Notes: generated by a model not told the origin, from the sequence alone. Shown: positions 8,681 through 17,014, counted from the first letter of the stretch. The stretch: 64,000 bases of DNA from JADJPO01 sp963750395 (GCA_963750395.1 CAVVQM010000010.1:186001-250000); one strand, 5' to 3'. Numbers and translations are program-made.

Positions 8681-9168
8681 GCCCTCGCCAGGGACCGTCC
8701 GGTGATGAGAATCCCCCGCTCAGCGAAGGCGCGCGGGCTCTCCCGGTCAGCTTCTGCGCGGAAGATGCCTGGTACCGCCGGATACCAACCGCTGGTGCGG
8801 CGCGCAGGGTCATCAACCCAGGCCGGCGCCTGCCAGCCGTCGCGCTCAGCGAGGTAATCGGCCAAGGCGGCGAACGCGGCGTCGATCTGCACCGCGCCGA
8901 CGGACGGCGGCTCCTCCACAAACACCCTAGCCGCCAGGGTCACTCCGCCACGACGAAGAGTGGAGGTGTAGTCATCGAGAGTCTGGAGGATGCCGAACCG
9001 CCAGCACGCATCGAGGCTGTCTTCAGCGGCAAGCAGCTCGGCGCAGCGGCGCGCATTCTCGGCTGCAGTGTGACGCACTCCGACGTCGCTGGCTGGCTCG
9101 CTCGCTGGCACGGATTGGGCGCGCTCTAACATCGTCCCGATCGACAGCACTTCACCCTGGAACACCAT
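8677..9168 (-). CDS. Unknown protein paired with the DUF6036 nucleotidyltransferase
   Basis: A 163-residue soluble protein that I do not recognise. It has a mostly helical first half (TAAENARRCAELLAAEDSL, ILQTLDDYTSTLRRGG) and a Trp-rich second half (DGWQAPAWVDDPARRTSGWYP). The ATG at 9168 has AAGGGAGG just upstream; a start seven codons earlier is possible but would put the ribosome site inside the gene. It overlaps the next gene by four bases, which fits a two-gene toxin-antitoxin-like or defence pair in which this protein would be the partner. That role is inferred from position only. Confidence 0.65.
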   Translation of the reverse strand: MVFQGEVLSIGTMLERAQSVPASEPASDVGVRHTAAENARRCAELLAAEDSLDACWRFGILQTLDDYTSTLRRGGVTLAARVFVEEPPSVGAVQIDAAFAALADYLAERDGWQAPAWVDDPARRTSGWYPAVPGIFRAEADRESPRAFAERGILITGRSLARA

Positions 9169-9621
9169 GACGCCCTCCCTTCTGCGCATCAGCAGTCTCG
9201 CTTCCTCACTCCTATTTTCGCAGACTGCACAGCCCGATGTCGCAGCCCAGCCTGCAAGCGGGCTCGCAGGAGATATCGCCGCGTCGGCTGGACGCTGTTG
9301 AACGACTCGGCTGCCTCGTTTGTCGGGGTCGCGATTCACGTTGCGTGCGGGTGGGCTGCGGGGCGATGTCTGCCGCATTGACGACCACGGACGACGAAAG
9401 GGCGACGATCCGACTCGCCGAGCGGTTCGTCGCCCTGGCACCCGAACAGGCGACTGCCCATGCCAGGTGTTCTATTACGTCGTCTTGGGTGGAGCTGACG
9501 TTCCACAAGACGAACCGCACCGTCGTGGGGACCGGACCACCTGTCGCGCTCGAAAGCCGGTGATGGCTGAGGCGTGCTACGGACGAGGGCGTCGGAAGGT
9601 ATCAACTCCGGATGACCTCTG

Positions 9622-9875
9622 TCAGCAGTGGTAGCGCGCCTATAAACCGTGATCGCATCGTCGGCGACGAGGTACACCAGCCGGTGTTCCTCCGTGATCC
9701 GTCGCGACCACACGTCCGGCCCCGTGTGCCACAGCGGTTCCGGCTTCCCGATCCCGGCCGTCGGCGACCTCACCGTGTCCTCGATCAGCCGGTTGATCCG
9801 ATTCGTGATGCCGCGGTCGGTCGCCTGCCAGTCCAGGTAGTCCTCCCACCCCTGGCGGGTGAACCTCAGTTTCAC
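9622..9875 (-). pseudogene. yoeB: YoeB-type toxin, C-terminus lost
   Basis: The frame from the GTG at 9875 encodes a YoeB/Txe RNase toxin: VKLRFTRQGWEDYLDWQ, then KPEPLWHTGPDVWSRRI and TEEHRLVYLVADDAITV. The family ends in ARYHY, whose His and Tyr are needed for mRNA cleavage on the ribosome. Here ARYHC plus a stop lies at 9622-9639 in another frame, preceded by TAG where a Gln or similar codon is expected. The gene therefore carries both a frameshift and a stop, and the main frame runs on with unrelated residues. It overlaps the antitoxin-tailed kinase by four bases. The toxin is probably inactive. Confidence 0.75.
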
Positions 9876-11140
9876 GACGCCGAGCGCTCTCCGTCTTCGA
9901 GGTCGAATTCGTGGTGTTGCACCGCGCCTTGGCGGGCCTCCTGGAGGCTGGTGAACAGGCGTGCCGCATTGGCCGGCGAGCGCACCAGGTGGGCCAGTTC
10001 GACCAGGGATCCGCCGTCGGCCGTCGCACCGGCGGTCATCCGCCCGCCGAAGGCGAGCACCCGTTCCCGGACCCCCACCAGTCCGTAGCCACTGGGAACC
10101 GGGCCCGGTCTCCCGGATGCCGGGCCGTTGCGCACCTCGACGTCCACCCGCCTGTCATCCGCCTGCACGCGGACCTGGCCCCCGCTGCCCGGTGCGTGCT
10201 TGAGCATGTTGATCAGCGCCTCCCGGACCACGTGGTAGGCCGACAGCCCGATCGCCGACGGCAGCTCACGGGTGCCGTCGACAGCGAGGTCGACCTCGAG
10301 GCCGGCTGCGCGGAACTGGGCGACGAGATCGGGCAGATCGCCGATACCCGGCTGCGGGCCGGGTTGCTCCGCGGTCGCCAGGGCCGACATCAACACACCG
10401 AGCCGTTCCAGCGCCACCTGACCAGAAACTCGGACCTGCTCGGCCGCCACCCCGGCCGCGGCCGGATCGGCAGCGGCGGCCTCCGCCGCCAGGGTCGCCT
10501 GGACGACCATCACATGCAGCGCATCGGCGAGCAGGTCATGCACGGCGCGGGCCGCTCTGGCCCGCTCGGCGTTGGCCGCCCGCTCGGCGTCGGCCTGCGC
10601 CGCGAGGCGATGGCGCTCGCTCTGCGCGGCATGACTGCGGGCGCGATCGAGCGCCAGCCCCACCGCGACCCCGGCGATCCACGTCAGGACACCGGCGGAA
10701 ACCGGAAGAACGTCGTCGGGACCGGCCGCCCTCCCGTCCCCGAGCAGCATCACGGCCAGGGCGGTGATCACCGCTCCGGCCGCGAGCGGCAGCTTGCGGC
10801 GGGAGACGAACCGCCCAGCGACGAAGAACGCGAGGATGAACAGAACGAGATCAGCCGCCGGCCCGTCGGTCACGCCGAACCGACTCTTCACGACACTGAC
10901 CAGGGCCACTATCAGCGGCATCACGATCGGTGCCGATCGGCGCCAGCAGAGCGCCGCCGCCAAGAACCAGCTGGCAGCCAGCTGCCCAGCGACCGGAACG
11001 TCATGGACCAGCAGCACCTCGGCGGTCACCAGTAGGGCGGCGGCCAGCGGGAGGATGACGTCCGTCCGCGCCACGCGCCCGGCGCCCACGAGCCGCCCGG
11101 CTCCGCGCAGCTCGCCGGCCGGCTCCCGCCCGCGCAGCAC
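9872..11140 (-). CDS. Histidine kinase whose 3' end is fused to a YefM antitoxin tail
   Basis: A 422-residue reading frame. Residues about 30-170 hold membrane segments. A DHp domain has AVHDLLADALHVMVVQA (phospho-acceptor His). The ATPase domain has the N box HVVREALINMLKHAPG and the G box GYGLVGVRERVLAFGGRM. These are the marks of an actinobacterial HPK7-type sensor kinase. After TAGATADGG, where the kinase should finish, the last 45 residues read SLVELAHLVRSPANAARL and onward, which is the toxin-binding tail of YefM antitoxins. The gene ends with a 4-base overlap into the yoeB remnant. The start is a GTG; no response regulator gene lies beside it. Confidence 0.7.
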   Translation of the reverse strand: MLRGREPAGELRGAGRLVGAGRVARTDVILPLAAALLVTAEVLLVHDVPVAGQLAASWFLAAALCWRRSAPIVMPLIVALVSVVKSRFGVTDGPAADLVLFILAFFVAGRFVSRRKLPLAAGAVITALAVMLLGDGRAAGPDDVLPVSAGVLTWIAGVAVGLALDRARSHAAQSERHRLAAQADAERAANAERARAARAVHDLLADALHVMVVQATLAAEAAAADPAAAGVAAEQVRVSGQVALERLGVLMSALATAEQPGPQPGIGDLPDLVAQFRAAGLEVDLAVDGTRELPSAIGLSAYHVVREALINMLKHAPGSGGQVRVQADDRRVDVEVRNGPASGRPGPVPSGYGLVGVRERVLAFGGRMTAGATADGGSLVELAHLVRSPANAARLFTSLQEARQGAVQHHEFDLEDGERSAS

Positions 11141-11153
11141 GCGCTCCGAGACC

Positions 11154-11780
11154 GTTTGCGCCGGATTCGCATTCGGCCGCCGCCATCGCGTGGATGACCA
11201 TCGCCGAAACGCTGTGGGCCAACAGGTCCGGCACCTCCGCCGACAGCTGATCCCGCACGGCCGCGGAGGCCCGCTCCGCGGCGGTGACCCGGGTCTGCTG
11301 CTCGCGCTCGGCCTGCATCCCGGCCCGGCGACTCTCGGCGAGTCCCTGGTTCAGAGCCACGCCGAGCCCCCATGCTCCGGCGGTGACCACCACCCCGAAG
11401 ACCACGTTGCCGCCGATGCCGGCGAACGATGTCAGGGCGACGCCCACGATCACTGCGGAGAGGACCGATGCACCGAGGCCGGCCGGCCTGCGACCACCGA
11501 ACAGACCGGCCTGGAAGCAGGCCGCGGCGAGCAGGATCACCCAGGCACCCAGCTCGATCGCATCGATCCCTACCGCGGCCGCGCCGGCATAGCCGACGGC
11601 GACCAGGACAGGGACGGCGAGCGGGACGCTGCGGGCCAGCAGCAATGGCGCACAGACGAGGAGGTACGCCCCGACATCCGGCCCGGTCAGGGGATAGCCG
11701 GAGGCGAGGATCTCCCCGGTCCCGAGCACGGCCAAGGCGCCTGGGAGGGCCAGGTCACGACCTCTCGGCAGGGCATCCAC
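11154..11780 (-). pseudogene. Histidine kinase, N-terminal remnant
   Basis: From the GTG at 11780 the frame encodes several membrane segments (LALPGALAVLGTGEILASG to VVTAGAWGLGVALNQGLAE) and the start of a DHp domain, AEVPDLLAHSVSAMVIHAMAAAE. The usual motif is ELHDVVAHS; here the phospho-accepting His is replaced by Pro. After residue 209 the frame loses kinase character and becomes arginine-rich. No ATPase domain follows before the next kinase begins at 11140. This looks like the dead first member of a kinase pair. Confidence 0.65.
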
Positions 11781-11935
11781 CTGTTCACGTTAACCCCGGC
11801 GCAACGGCCCCGGCGTCCACCCCAGGGTGGACGCCGAATCGACCCTCCACCGGACGACCCGCGCCGATCGTCGCGCCCACGATGAACCGTTCCACGTCCG
11901 CCAATCCACCGTCCGCATGCACTCCGGAGGCCGTC

Positions 11936-12625
11936 ATGACCCCTCGCACCGTTCGCGCCATCCGACTCTCGACGGCGGCCGCCGCCGTCGCGGCCGTCCT
12001 GGTCGCCCCACTGCTCGCCCTGGCCTACTTCGCCATTCCGGGCGGGTCGAAGTACGCGGCCGGGGTCGACTGGTGGGCGGGCCCCGCTCGCACGCTGTTC
12101 GACCCACTCCTGACCTGGGCCTCGGCTGAGCGGGTCTACGCCTCCGGCGTTCAGATCTTCGCGCTGATCTTCGTCGTCAGCTTCGTCGGGGCACTCACGG
12201 TCTGGTCGTCCCGGCGGCCGGTTCGAGGACTGGAACGCTTGGGGTGGCGGATCACCCTGACCGGGTACACGCTGTCGGTCCTCGGCGCCATCGTCATCGG
12301 CCCGGCATTGATCCCCGATCCCGGCGGCAACGGCTCCGTCGTCGACATCGCCTACCTGACCATGCTGCTCCCCGGAATGCTGATCAGCTCAGCCGGCGCC
12401 ACGGTGCTCGGGATTGCGCTGCTCCGGGCCAAGTTCGTGCCCAGAGCCGCGGCATGGTGCCTGAGCTTCGCGCTGCCATCGGTGATCGTGCTGCCGACCG
12501 TGCTCGGGCACAACAGCCTGGGAGACGCGATCAATGTCGTGGCCTGGGGCCTGGCCTGCCGATCACTGGAAATCAAGGCGGCGGACGGGATCCTCGCGAC
12601 GGATGATCGCACGCAGGTCGCATGA
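11936..12625 (+). CDS. Integral membrane protein, possibly DUF998-like
   Basis: A 229-residue protein with about six membrane segments, including AAAVAAVLVAPLLALAYFAI, ALIFVVSFVGALTVW, LTGYTLSVLGAIVIG, YLTMLLPGMLISSAGATVLG and LPSVIVLPTVLGHNSLGDAI. The ATG at 11936 has GGAGG five bases before it. The gene is divergent from the kinase remnant with a gap of about 155 bp. The family is uncertain and no function can be assigned. Confidence 0.75.
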   Translation: MTPRTVRAIRLSTAAAAVAAVLVAPLLALAYFAIPGGSKYAAGVDWWAGPARTLFDPLLTWASAERVYASGVQIFALIFVVSFVGALTVWSSRRPVRGLERLGWRITLTGYTLSVLGAIVIGPALIPDPGGNGSVVDIAYLTMLLPGMLISSAGATVLGIALLRAKFVPRAAAWCLSFALPSVIVLPTVLGHNSLGDAINVVAWGLACRSLEIKAADGILATDDRTQVA

Positions 12626-12889
12626 CCGACGGGCCAGTGGGCGAAGCAACGCCACCCGTTGCCAGAGGCCGTTCCGCCTTGACCAGACGGGCAGCATCCA
12701 TACCAGGTATCTCTGATGCCACGAGGAGCGGGGAGGCCTCCGCCCCTCGTGGAGTGCCCCGGACCCCCGGGTGCCAGTCACCAAGGACACCGGCACAGCT
12801 CGCGGCCCCAGGGTTCGTGAGCCGTGCGGATCGGTGGAACTCCTGGGGGTCACTCGAATAGAGAACTCCCACGCCCGCGGGGCGGGCAG
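12626..12889. other. Intergenic stretch, nothing recognised
   Basis: 264 bp between converging membrane-protein genes. I see no conserved reading frame, tRNA or clear terminator. Confidence 0.4.
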
Positions 12890-13414
12890 TCACGCCTGCT
12901 GCGGCGTGCGGAGTGGCTCGCCGTCGAGGCTGGCTGCCAGGGTCGCCGGTGATGCGGTGCGGCGTGGCCAGGTCCAGGCGGAGCGCAGGATGAAGGCCAG
13001 GAGCAGCACCTCGAGTCCGATCGAGAGGCCGTAGAAGTAGGAGTAGGTCCAGGACTCCCCGTCCGCGTTGTAGATCGAGAAGGGGATGTAGAGCGTTGCT
13101 ACGACGAGGTTGATAGTGCGGTTGACACGGGCGGGCAGTGTCGTGGAGAGCAGGATCATGAGGATAGGGATGGCCAAGAACGTGAGCGAAATGGCGACAA
13201 AGGTTGGGCCGGTTTCGAACTCGTGGACGACGCCGGCCCAGATGTCGTCGACGAAGCCGGGCTTGTACAGGGCGAGGTGGTCGACGTAGATGTAGAGAAA
13301 CATGAAGCTGGTCCAAGCTGCTGCGAGCTTGGCCTGCACGGGCATGCGCAGATCTTCCAGTGTGCTCTGGGAAGGCGGATTCTCTGGCGCGGTGTGGGAT
13401 TGAGGCGTTCTCAT
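12890..13414 (-). CDS. DUF6326-like membrane protein
   Basis: A 174-residue protein with four membrane segments. It begins with a polar lead (MRTPQSHTAPENPPSQSTLEDLRMPVQAKLAA shortened here to its key part VQAKLAAAWTSFMFLYIYVDH). Then come FVAISLTFLAIPILMILLS, INLVVATLYIPFSIYNADGE and SYFYGLSIGLEVLLLAFILRSAWTWPR in turn. The arrangement matches DUF6326 proteins, of unknown function. The ATG at 13414 has AAGGA seven bases upstream. It stands alone, facing the gene at 11936-12625. Confidence 0.75.
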   Translation of the reverse strand: MRTPQSHTAPENPPSQSTLEDLRMPVQAKLAAAWTSFMFLYIYVDHLALYKPGFVDDIWAGVVHEFETGPTFVAISLTFLAIPILMILLSTTLPARVNRTINLVVATLYIPFSIYNADGESWTYSYFYGLSIGLEVLLLAFILRSAWTWPRRTASPATLAASLDGEPLRTPQQA

Positions 13415-13955
13415 CACGATGTTCCTTGGCTTGATCGGGTGGGTGCTTCCACCTTCAGCGATGCCGGCGGCGGGCACATCAGCCCCGGAGCCTGATCCGA
13501 CCTGGCCGTTGGCACAGCCGAGCTCTTGTACTTTCGGCGGATACGCCCAACACGAGGGCTGCCTATGCTGCTGCGCCGCGCCCGCCGCTGCTGCTCGCGG
13601 CGCTCGCGGTCCTCGGCCCCCTGCCGTGGCGACGCACGCACCCGCTCGTCGCGCTTGTGGTCTCCTTCGGCACGTTGACGATCGTCGACATCAAATCACT
13701 GAGCGCAACGTCCCATCGGCCGTGGGAATCGAAGTCCTCGCCGAGACCGGTGGTCTTCTGTCCGACGTCCATCACCAGGAGCGCGCCGTCCGGTGACTGA
13801 GGAACGTGTCGATGCCGTGCTTCTGCATGCTGCGCAGGTCCAGATCGCCGAGTACCTGGCACGTGGAGATCCACGTCATGCTCGATCGCGCGATACAACG
13901 TTGGAGTCGAGGTCCTGGACCGGTCTCAACCACGGCCTCGAGGGTCCAGTCGCAG
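13415..13955. other. Gene-free stretch with a kinase fragment
   Basis: 541 bp without an intact gene. It holds a short histidine-kinase sensor fragment on the plus strand (13588-13692). The rest, including 13700-13955, shows no reading frame I can assign. Confidence 0.45.
13588..13692 (+). pseudogene. Histidine kinase sensor-domain fragment
   Basis: One frame reads LLLAALAVLGPLPWRRTHP then LVALVVSFGTLTIVDI, which is typical of the N-terminal membrane region of actinobacterial histidine kinases (the W-R-R-x-x-P-L-V signature). No start, DHp or ATPase domain is attached. It is a decayed fragment, the third kinase piece in this 4-kb region. Confidence 0.4.
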
Positions 13956-14354
13956 TCAGAGTGCGCTGACGACGTCGGTCTGCCTGAAGTCCTGGCCTTT
14001 GAACAGCAGCGGAGCCGCGGTCACCTTCGCAAGCGCGTAGGCGAAGCAGTCGCCGAAGTTGAGCCCGGCTGGATGCCGGCCCTTGCCGAACCGGCGCCAC
14101 GCGGCGAGCGCAGCGTGCGCCTGATCGACATCGACAGGGGCGATATCGACGCCGAGTCGGTCGAGAAGAATGTGAAGATCGTTGGCCGCCTCGGGACCTT
14201 GTCGAGTCTCGACGACAATTCCGACCTCCACCCGGTTTGCCGCGCTGATCACAAGGCCGCCGACCTCAGCGAGCATCACCGACAACAACGCCTCGGCGTC
14301 GGGCTCGCCGAAGACCACCGCGGCGACGGCCGAGGTGTCGAGCACCGTGGTCAC
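13956..14354 (-). CDS. vapC: VapC-type PIN-domain toxin
   Basis: A 132-residue PIN-domain RNase. The acidic residues of the metal site are in place: LDTSAVAAVVFGEPDAE near the N-terminus, the Glu of NRVEVGIVVE near residue 43, and GLNFGDCFAYALAK near 98. The end, LLFKGQDFRQTDVVSAL, is the family tail. VapC toxins cleave tRNA or rRNA when not held by VapB. The ATG overlaps the vapB stop by four bases. All key residues are intact, so the toxin is probably active. Confidence 0.9.
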   Translation of the reverse strand: MTTVLDTSAVAAVVFGEPDAEALLSVMLAEVGGLVISAANRVEVGIVVETRQGPEAANDLHILLDRLGVDIAPVDVDQAHAALAAWRRFGKGRHPAGLNFGDCFAYALAKVTAAPLLFKGQDFRQTDVVSAL

Positions 14355-14605
14355 GCCGGCAGACCGTGGTCGTCGTACCCAAGGATCTCGTCGGGGCCGC
14401 GTTCGTCGAGGGCGGCCCGGGCCCGGCCACGCAGGATCAACGCCCGCAGCTCATCGGCAGCCGGTTGCGCCTCCCGCCGGGCGCGCACTCTGGCCAGACG
14501 CTCCTCGATGGCCCGGCGTGCCGCCAGGGTGATGCTCTCCCCGGTCGCGGCCGCCAGTTCCCGCGCCAGTCGATCGGTCTCCTCATCCTTGATGTTCAGC
14601 GCCAC
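14351..14605 (-). CDS. vapB: VapB-type antitoxin
   Basis: An 84-residue antitoxin of the Rv0623/PSK type. MALNIKDEETDRLARELAAATGE is the ribbon-helix-helix-like DNA-binding part, with SITLAARRAIEERLARVRAR after it. The tail DEILGYDDHGLPA would sit in the VapC active site. It is translated first and overlaps vapC. By family analogy the VapBC complex represses its own promoter, which would lie just above 14605. Confidence 0.88.
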   Translation of the reverse strand: MALNIKDEETDRLARELAAATGESITLAARRAIEERLARVRARREAQPAADELRALILRGRARAALDERGPDEILGYDDHGLPA

Positions 14606-14740
14606 TCATCCACCATATCAGGAAGATTTCCACTCCGCAGTAAAGATTAGGCGGGGGCGACCGGTCGACGACCTCCGCAACGCCGCCTCGGACAGAACCC
14701 TCATCGCAAGCCGCCGTCCCCACCGAGGAGACACCGGAGA

Positions 14741-14850
14741 CGACCAGAGCTCTGCTCCGCCGTCATCGACGGAGTCACCGTCGAGAGCCGCACCACGATC
14801 AAACCGACCTTCCGCGTGCCCCTACCCAGCGAAAACGGCACACCCCGCGA
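14741..14850 (+). pseudogene. Possible recombinase C-terminal tail next to tRNA-Ala
   Basis: One frame reads RPELCSAVIDGVTVESRT followed by TIKPTFRVPLPSEN. This resembles the end of large serine recombinases, where a short beta strand is followed by PTFRVP. Only this tail is seen and there is no catalytic domain. It ends about 35 bp from tRNA-Ala, a common integration target. The resemblance is from memory and is weak. Confidence 0.25.
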
Positions 14851-14885
14851 GCCCCAAGAAGCGGTTCACGAAATGTGCCGATCGG

Positions 14886-14958
14886 TGGAGCTGAGGGGAC
14901 TCGAACCCCTGACCCCCTCCATGCCATGGAGGTGCGCTACCAGCTGCGCTACAGCCCC
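14886..14958 (-). tRNA. tRNA-Ala (GGC anticodon)
   Basis: Read on the minus strand the gene starts GGGGCTGTAGCGCAGCTGG. The acceptor stem GGGGCTG pairs with CAGCTCC. The anticodon stem CCTCC/GGAGG encloses the loop ATGGCAT, giving GGC. The T arm GGGGTTCGAGTCCCC is canonical. The 3' CCA is not encoded. Confidence 0.95.
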
Positions 14959-15029
14959 GTACCACTCTCATCGAGGGCTCGGTGAGTCTAGCGCGTCCAC
15001 CTGCCCGCGCTCCAATTCGAACCGCCGGG

Positions 15030-15671
15030 TCAGGGCGCGAGGTTGAAGGCCGACAGCTGCCACCCCGAACGGCGCTTCAGCACCGCCCAGCGTGCGTTGC
15101 CGAACACCTCGACGGCCCGGTAGCGGGCCACGTCGCCGGGGCTGCCGTCGAGCAGCCCGAGCAGGCGCATCATCGCCCCGCGCATGGACGCGCCGTGCCC
15201 GACGACCACGAGGGTGTCGGTGTCCCCGGCCGCCTCCGCGTGCCGCGCGATCGCCGCCTCGGCGCGCCGCCAGCACGCGTCCAGCGTCTCGCCGCCGCCG
15301 ATGGCCACGTCCTCCCCCGCCGTCCAGCGGGCGAACTGCTCGGGGAAGCGCTCGGCGATCTCGTGCCGCAGCAACCCCTCCCAGGCCCCCCCGGAGCGTT
15401 CACGCAACTCGGGGTCGCTCTTCACCGACACCCCCAGAGCCTCGGCGAGCGGTGCCGCGGTCTGGACGGCCCGGGCCAGGTCGGAGGAGGCGATCCGGAC
15501 GGCGCCGCGCGCCGCGTCGTCCGCGAGCCAGGCGCCCAACGCCCCGGCGGCCGCACGGGCCTGGGCGTGACCGGTCTCGTCCAGCGCGATGTCGATGTGC
15601 CCCTGGAACCGGCCCTCGGCATTGGACGGCGTCCGTCCGTGGCGCAACAGCACCAAGCGGGCGGCGGTCAC
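15030..15671 (-). CDS. Histidine phosphatase (phosphoglycerate mutase-like)
   Basis: A 213-residue histidine phosphatase. The catalytic motif LVLLRHGRTPSNAEGRFQG is at the N-terminus, the acid SDLARAVQTA near residue 65, the Glu of LRERSGGAWEG near 92, and the second catalytic His in VVVGHGASMRG near 158. Such enzymes dephosphorylate small metabolites; in this conserved position next to rsfS and nadD the substrate is not established. The GTG start lies 13 bp after rsfS, so it is the last gene of the nadD-rsfS operon. Confidence 0.92.
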   Translation of the reverse strand: MTAARLVLLRHGRTPSNAEGRFQGHIDIALDETGHAQARAAAGALGAWLADDAARGAVRIASSDLARAVQTAAPLAEALGVSVKSDPELRERSGGAWEGLLRHEIAERFPEQFARWTAGEDVAIGGGETLDACWRRAEAAIARHAEAAGDTDTLVVVGHGASMRGAMMRLLGLLDGSPGDVARYRAVEVFGNARWAVLKRRSGWQLSAFNLAP

Positions 15672-15684
15672 CTGCGAACCCCGA

Positions 15685-16062
15685 TCACTGCGTGGCGCCC
15701 CGCGACGAGGTCGGCAGCTCCAACGGCGGACAGTCGCGCCAGAGCCGCTCCAGCGAGTAGTACTCGCGCTCCTCGGTGTGCTGGACGTGCACCACGAGCT
15801 CGCCGAAGTCGAGCAGCACCCAGCGCCCCTCACGCTCCCCCTCGCGGCGCAAGGGCTTGGCGCCCACAGCGTTCAGCCGCTCCTCGATCGCCTCGACGAT
15901 CGCCCGGACCTGCCGGTCGTTGGGCGCCGAGGCGAGCAGGAATACGTCGGTGATGATGAGTTGATCGCTCACGTCCAGAGCGACGATGTCCATGGCGAGC
16001 TTGTCGCCGGCGGCCAGCGCGGCGGCCTCGGCCAGCTCGCGCGCACGGTCGGATGCGGTCAC
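15685..16062 (-). CDS. rsfS: Ribosomal silencing factor RsfS
   Basis: A 125-residue RsfS/Iojap protein: ALDVSDQLIITDVFLLASA, RQVRAIVEAIEERL, EGRWVLLDFGELVVHVQH and REYYSLERLWRDCPPLEL are the family blocks. RsfS binds ribosomal protein uL14 and blocks joining of the subunits when nutrients are low. I chose the GTG at 16062 (VTASDRARELAEAAAL) because it gives the normal family length; the longer frame upstream is shadow sequence. It follows nadD by 28 bp, the usual actinobacterial order. Confidence 0.95.
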   Translation of the reverse strand: MTASDRARELAEAAALAAGDKLAMDIVALDVSDQLIITDVFLLASAPNDRQVRAIVEAIEERLNAVGAKPLRREGEREGRWVLLDFGELVVHVQHTEEREYYSLERLWRDCPPLELPTSSRGATQ

Positions 16063-16090
16063 GGAAGCGGGAGCCCTTCTGAGTCGTCTC

Positions 16091-16681
16091 TCACGAGCCG
16101 TACAGCCCGTACTTGCCGATGTACTGCACCACGCCGTCCGGAACCAGGTACCAGACCGGCTCATGGCGCCGGACCCGTTCCCGGCAGTCCGTGGAGGAGA
16201 TCGCCATGGCGGGCACCTCCATCAACGAGATCCGGTCGGCGGGCAGACCCTCGCCCGCCAGTTCGTGCCCCGGCCGGGTCACCCCGATGAAGCGGGCGAG
16301 CTGGAACAGCTCCGGGCTGTCCTTCCAGGACAGGATCTTGGCCAGCGCGTCCGCCCCGGTGATGAAGAACAGGTCGGCATCGCGGCGCTGGGCATGCAGG
16401 TCTCGCAGGGTGTCGATGGTGTAGGTCGAACCGGACCGGTCGATGTCGACGCGACTGACCGTGAACGAGGGGTTCGACGCGGTCGCGATCACCGTCATCA
16501 GGTAGCGATGCTCGGCCGGGGTGACCTCGCGGGCCCCCTTCTGCCAGGGCCGTCCGGTGGGCACGAACACCACCTCGTCGAGCTCGTGCTCGGCCGCCGC
16601 CTCACTGGCCGCGACCAGGTGCCCGTGGTGGATCGGGTCGAACGTGCCGCCCATCACCCCGAGCCGCCAACGGCCGGTCAC
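16091..16681 (-). CDS. nadD: Nicotinate-nucleotide adenylyltransferase
   Basis: A 196-residue NadD that makes deamido-NAD from nicotinate mononucleotide and ATP. The nucleotidyltransferase motif is GVMGGTFDPIHHGHLVAA (GGTFDPxHxGH). VPTGRPWQK, SRVDIDRSGSTYTIDTL, FFITGADAL and the second motif MAISSTDCRERV (SSTxxR) follow in order. The start is GTG. It is the first of a nadD-rsfS-phosphatase operon and lies 3 bp from the small membrane-protein gene upstream. Confidence 0.97.
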   Translation of the reverse strand: MTGRWRLGVMGGTFDPIHHGHLVAASEAAAEHELDEVVFVPTGRPWQKGAREVTPAEHRYLMTVIATASNPSFTVSRVDIDRSGSTYTIDTLRDLHAQRRDADLFFITGADALAKILSWKDSPELFQLARFIGVTRPGHELAGEGLPADRISLMEVPAMAISSTDCRERVRRHEPVWYLVPDGVVQYIGKYGLYGS

Positions 16682-16684
16682 GGG

Positions 16685-16882
16685 TCAGTGGCCGCCTGCG
16701 TCGTGACCGCCACCGTCGCCGTGCGGGACGAAGGCCGCCGGGTCGTGACGGTTCGACATGCCCCGGAAGGCGAAGGTGATTGCGAGCAGCAGCGCGAAGA
16801 CGATCAGGGTGATGATCCCGAACCAGATCGGCGCCATCGGCAGCTCATTGTGGACCGCCTCGGTCCCGGCCATCAGGCTCAT
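16685..16882 (-). CDS. Small single-span membrane protein
   Basis: A protein of about 65 residues with one membrane segment (PIWFGIITLIVFALLLAITFAF) and a His/Gly-rich tail (HGDGGGHDAGGH). Small proteins of this kind lie directly before nadD in many actinobacteria; the function is unknown. The ATG at 16882 has GAGGAG about ten bases upstream. The His-rich tail might bind metal, which is speculation. Confidence 0.7.
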   Translation of the reverse strand: MSLMAGTEAVHNELPMAPIWFGIITLIVFALLLAITFAFRGMSNRHDPAAFVPHGDGGGHDAGGH

Positions 16883-17014
16883 CCGTGCACACTCCTCGCA
16901 GAAGGTCCTCGACTCACCGCGTCGGCGGGGGACGGCTAGTCTTTCCCGCACGATGCAGGGTCAGTCTGGCATGTCGCGTTCTCGGCTGCGACGAGGGTCA
17001 GGGAGCGAGGTCTC

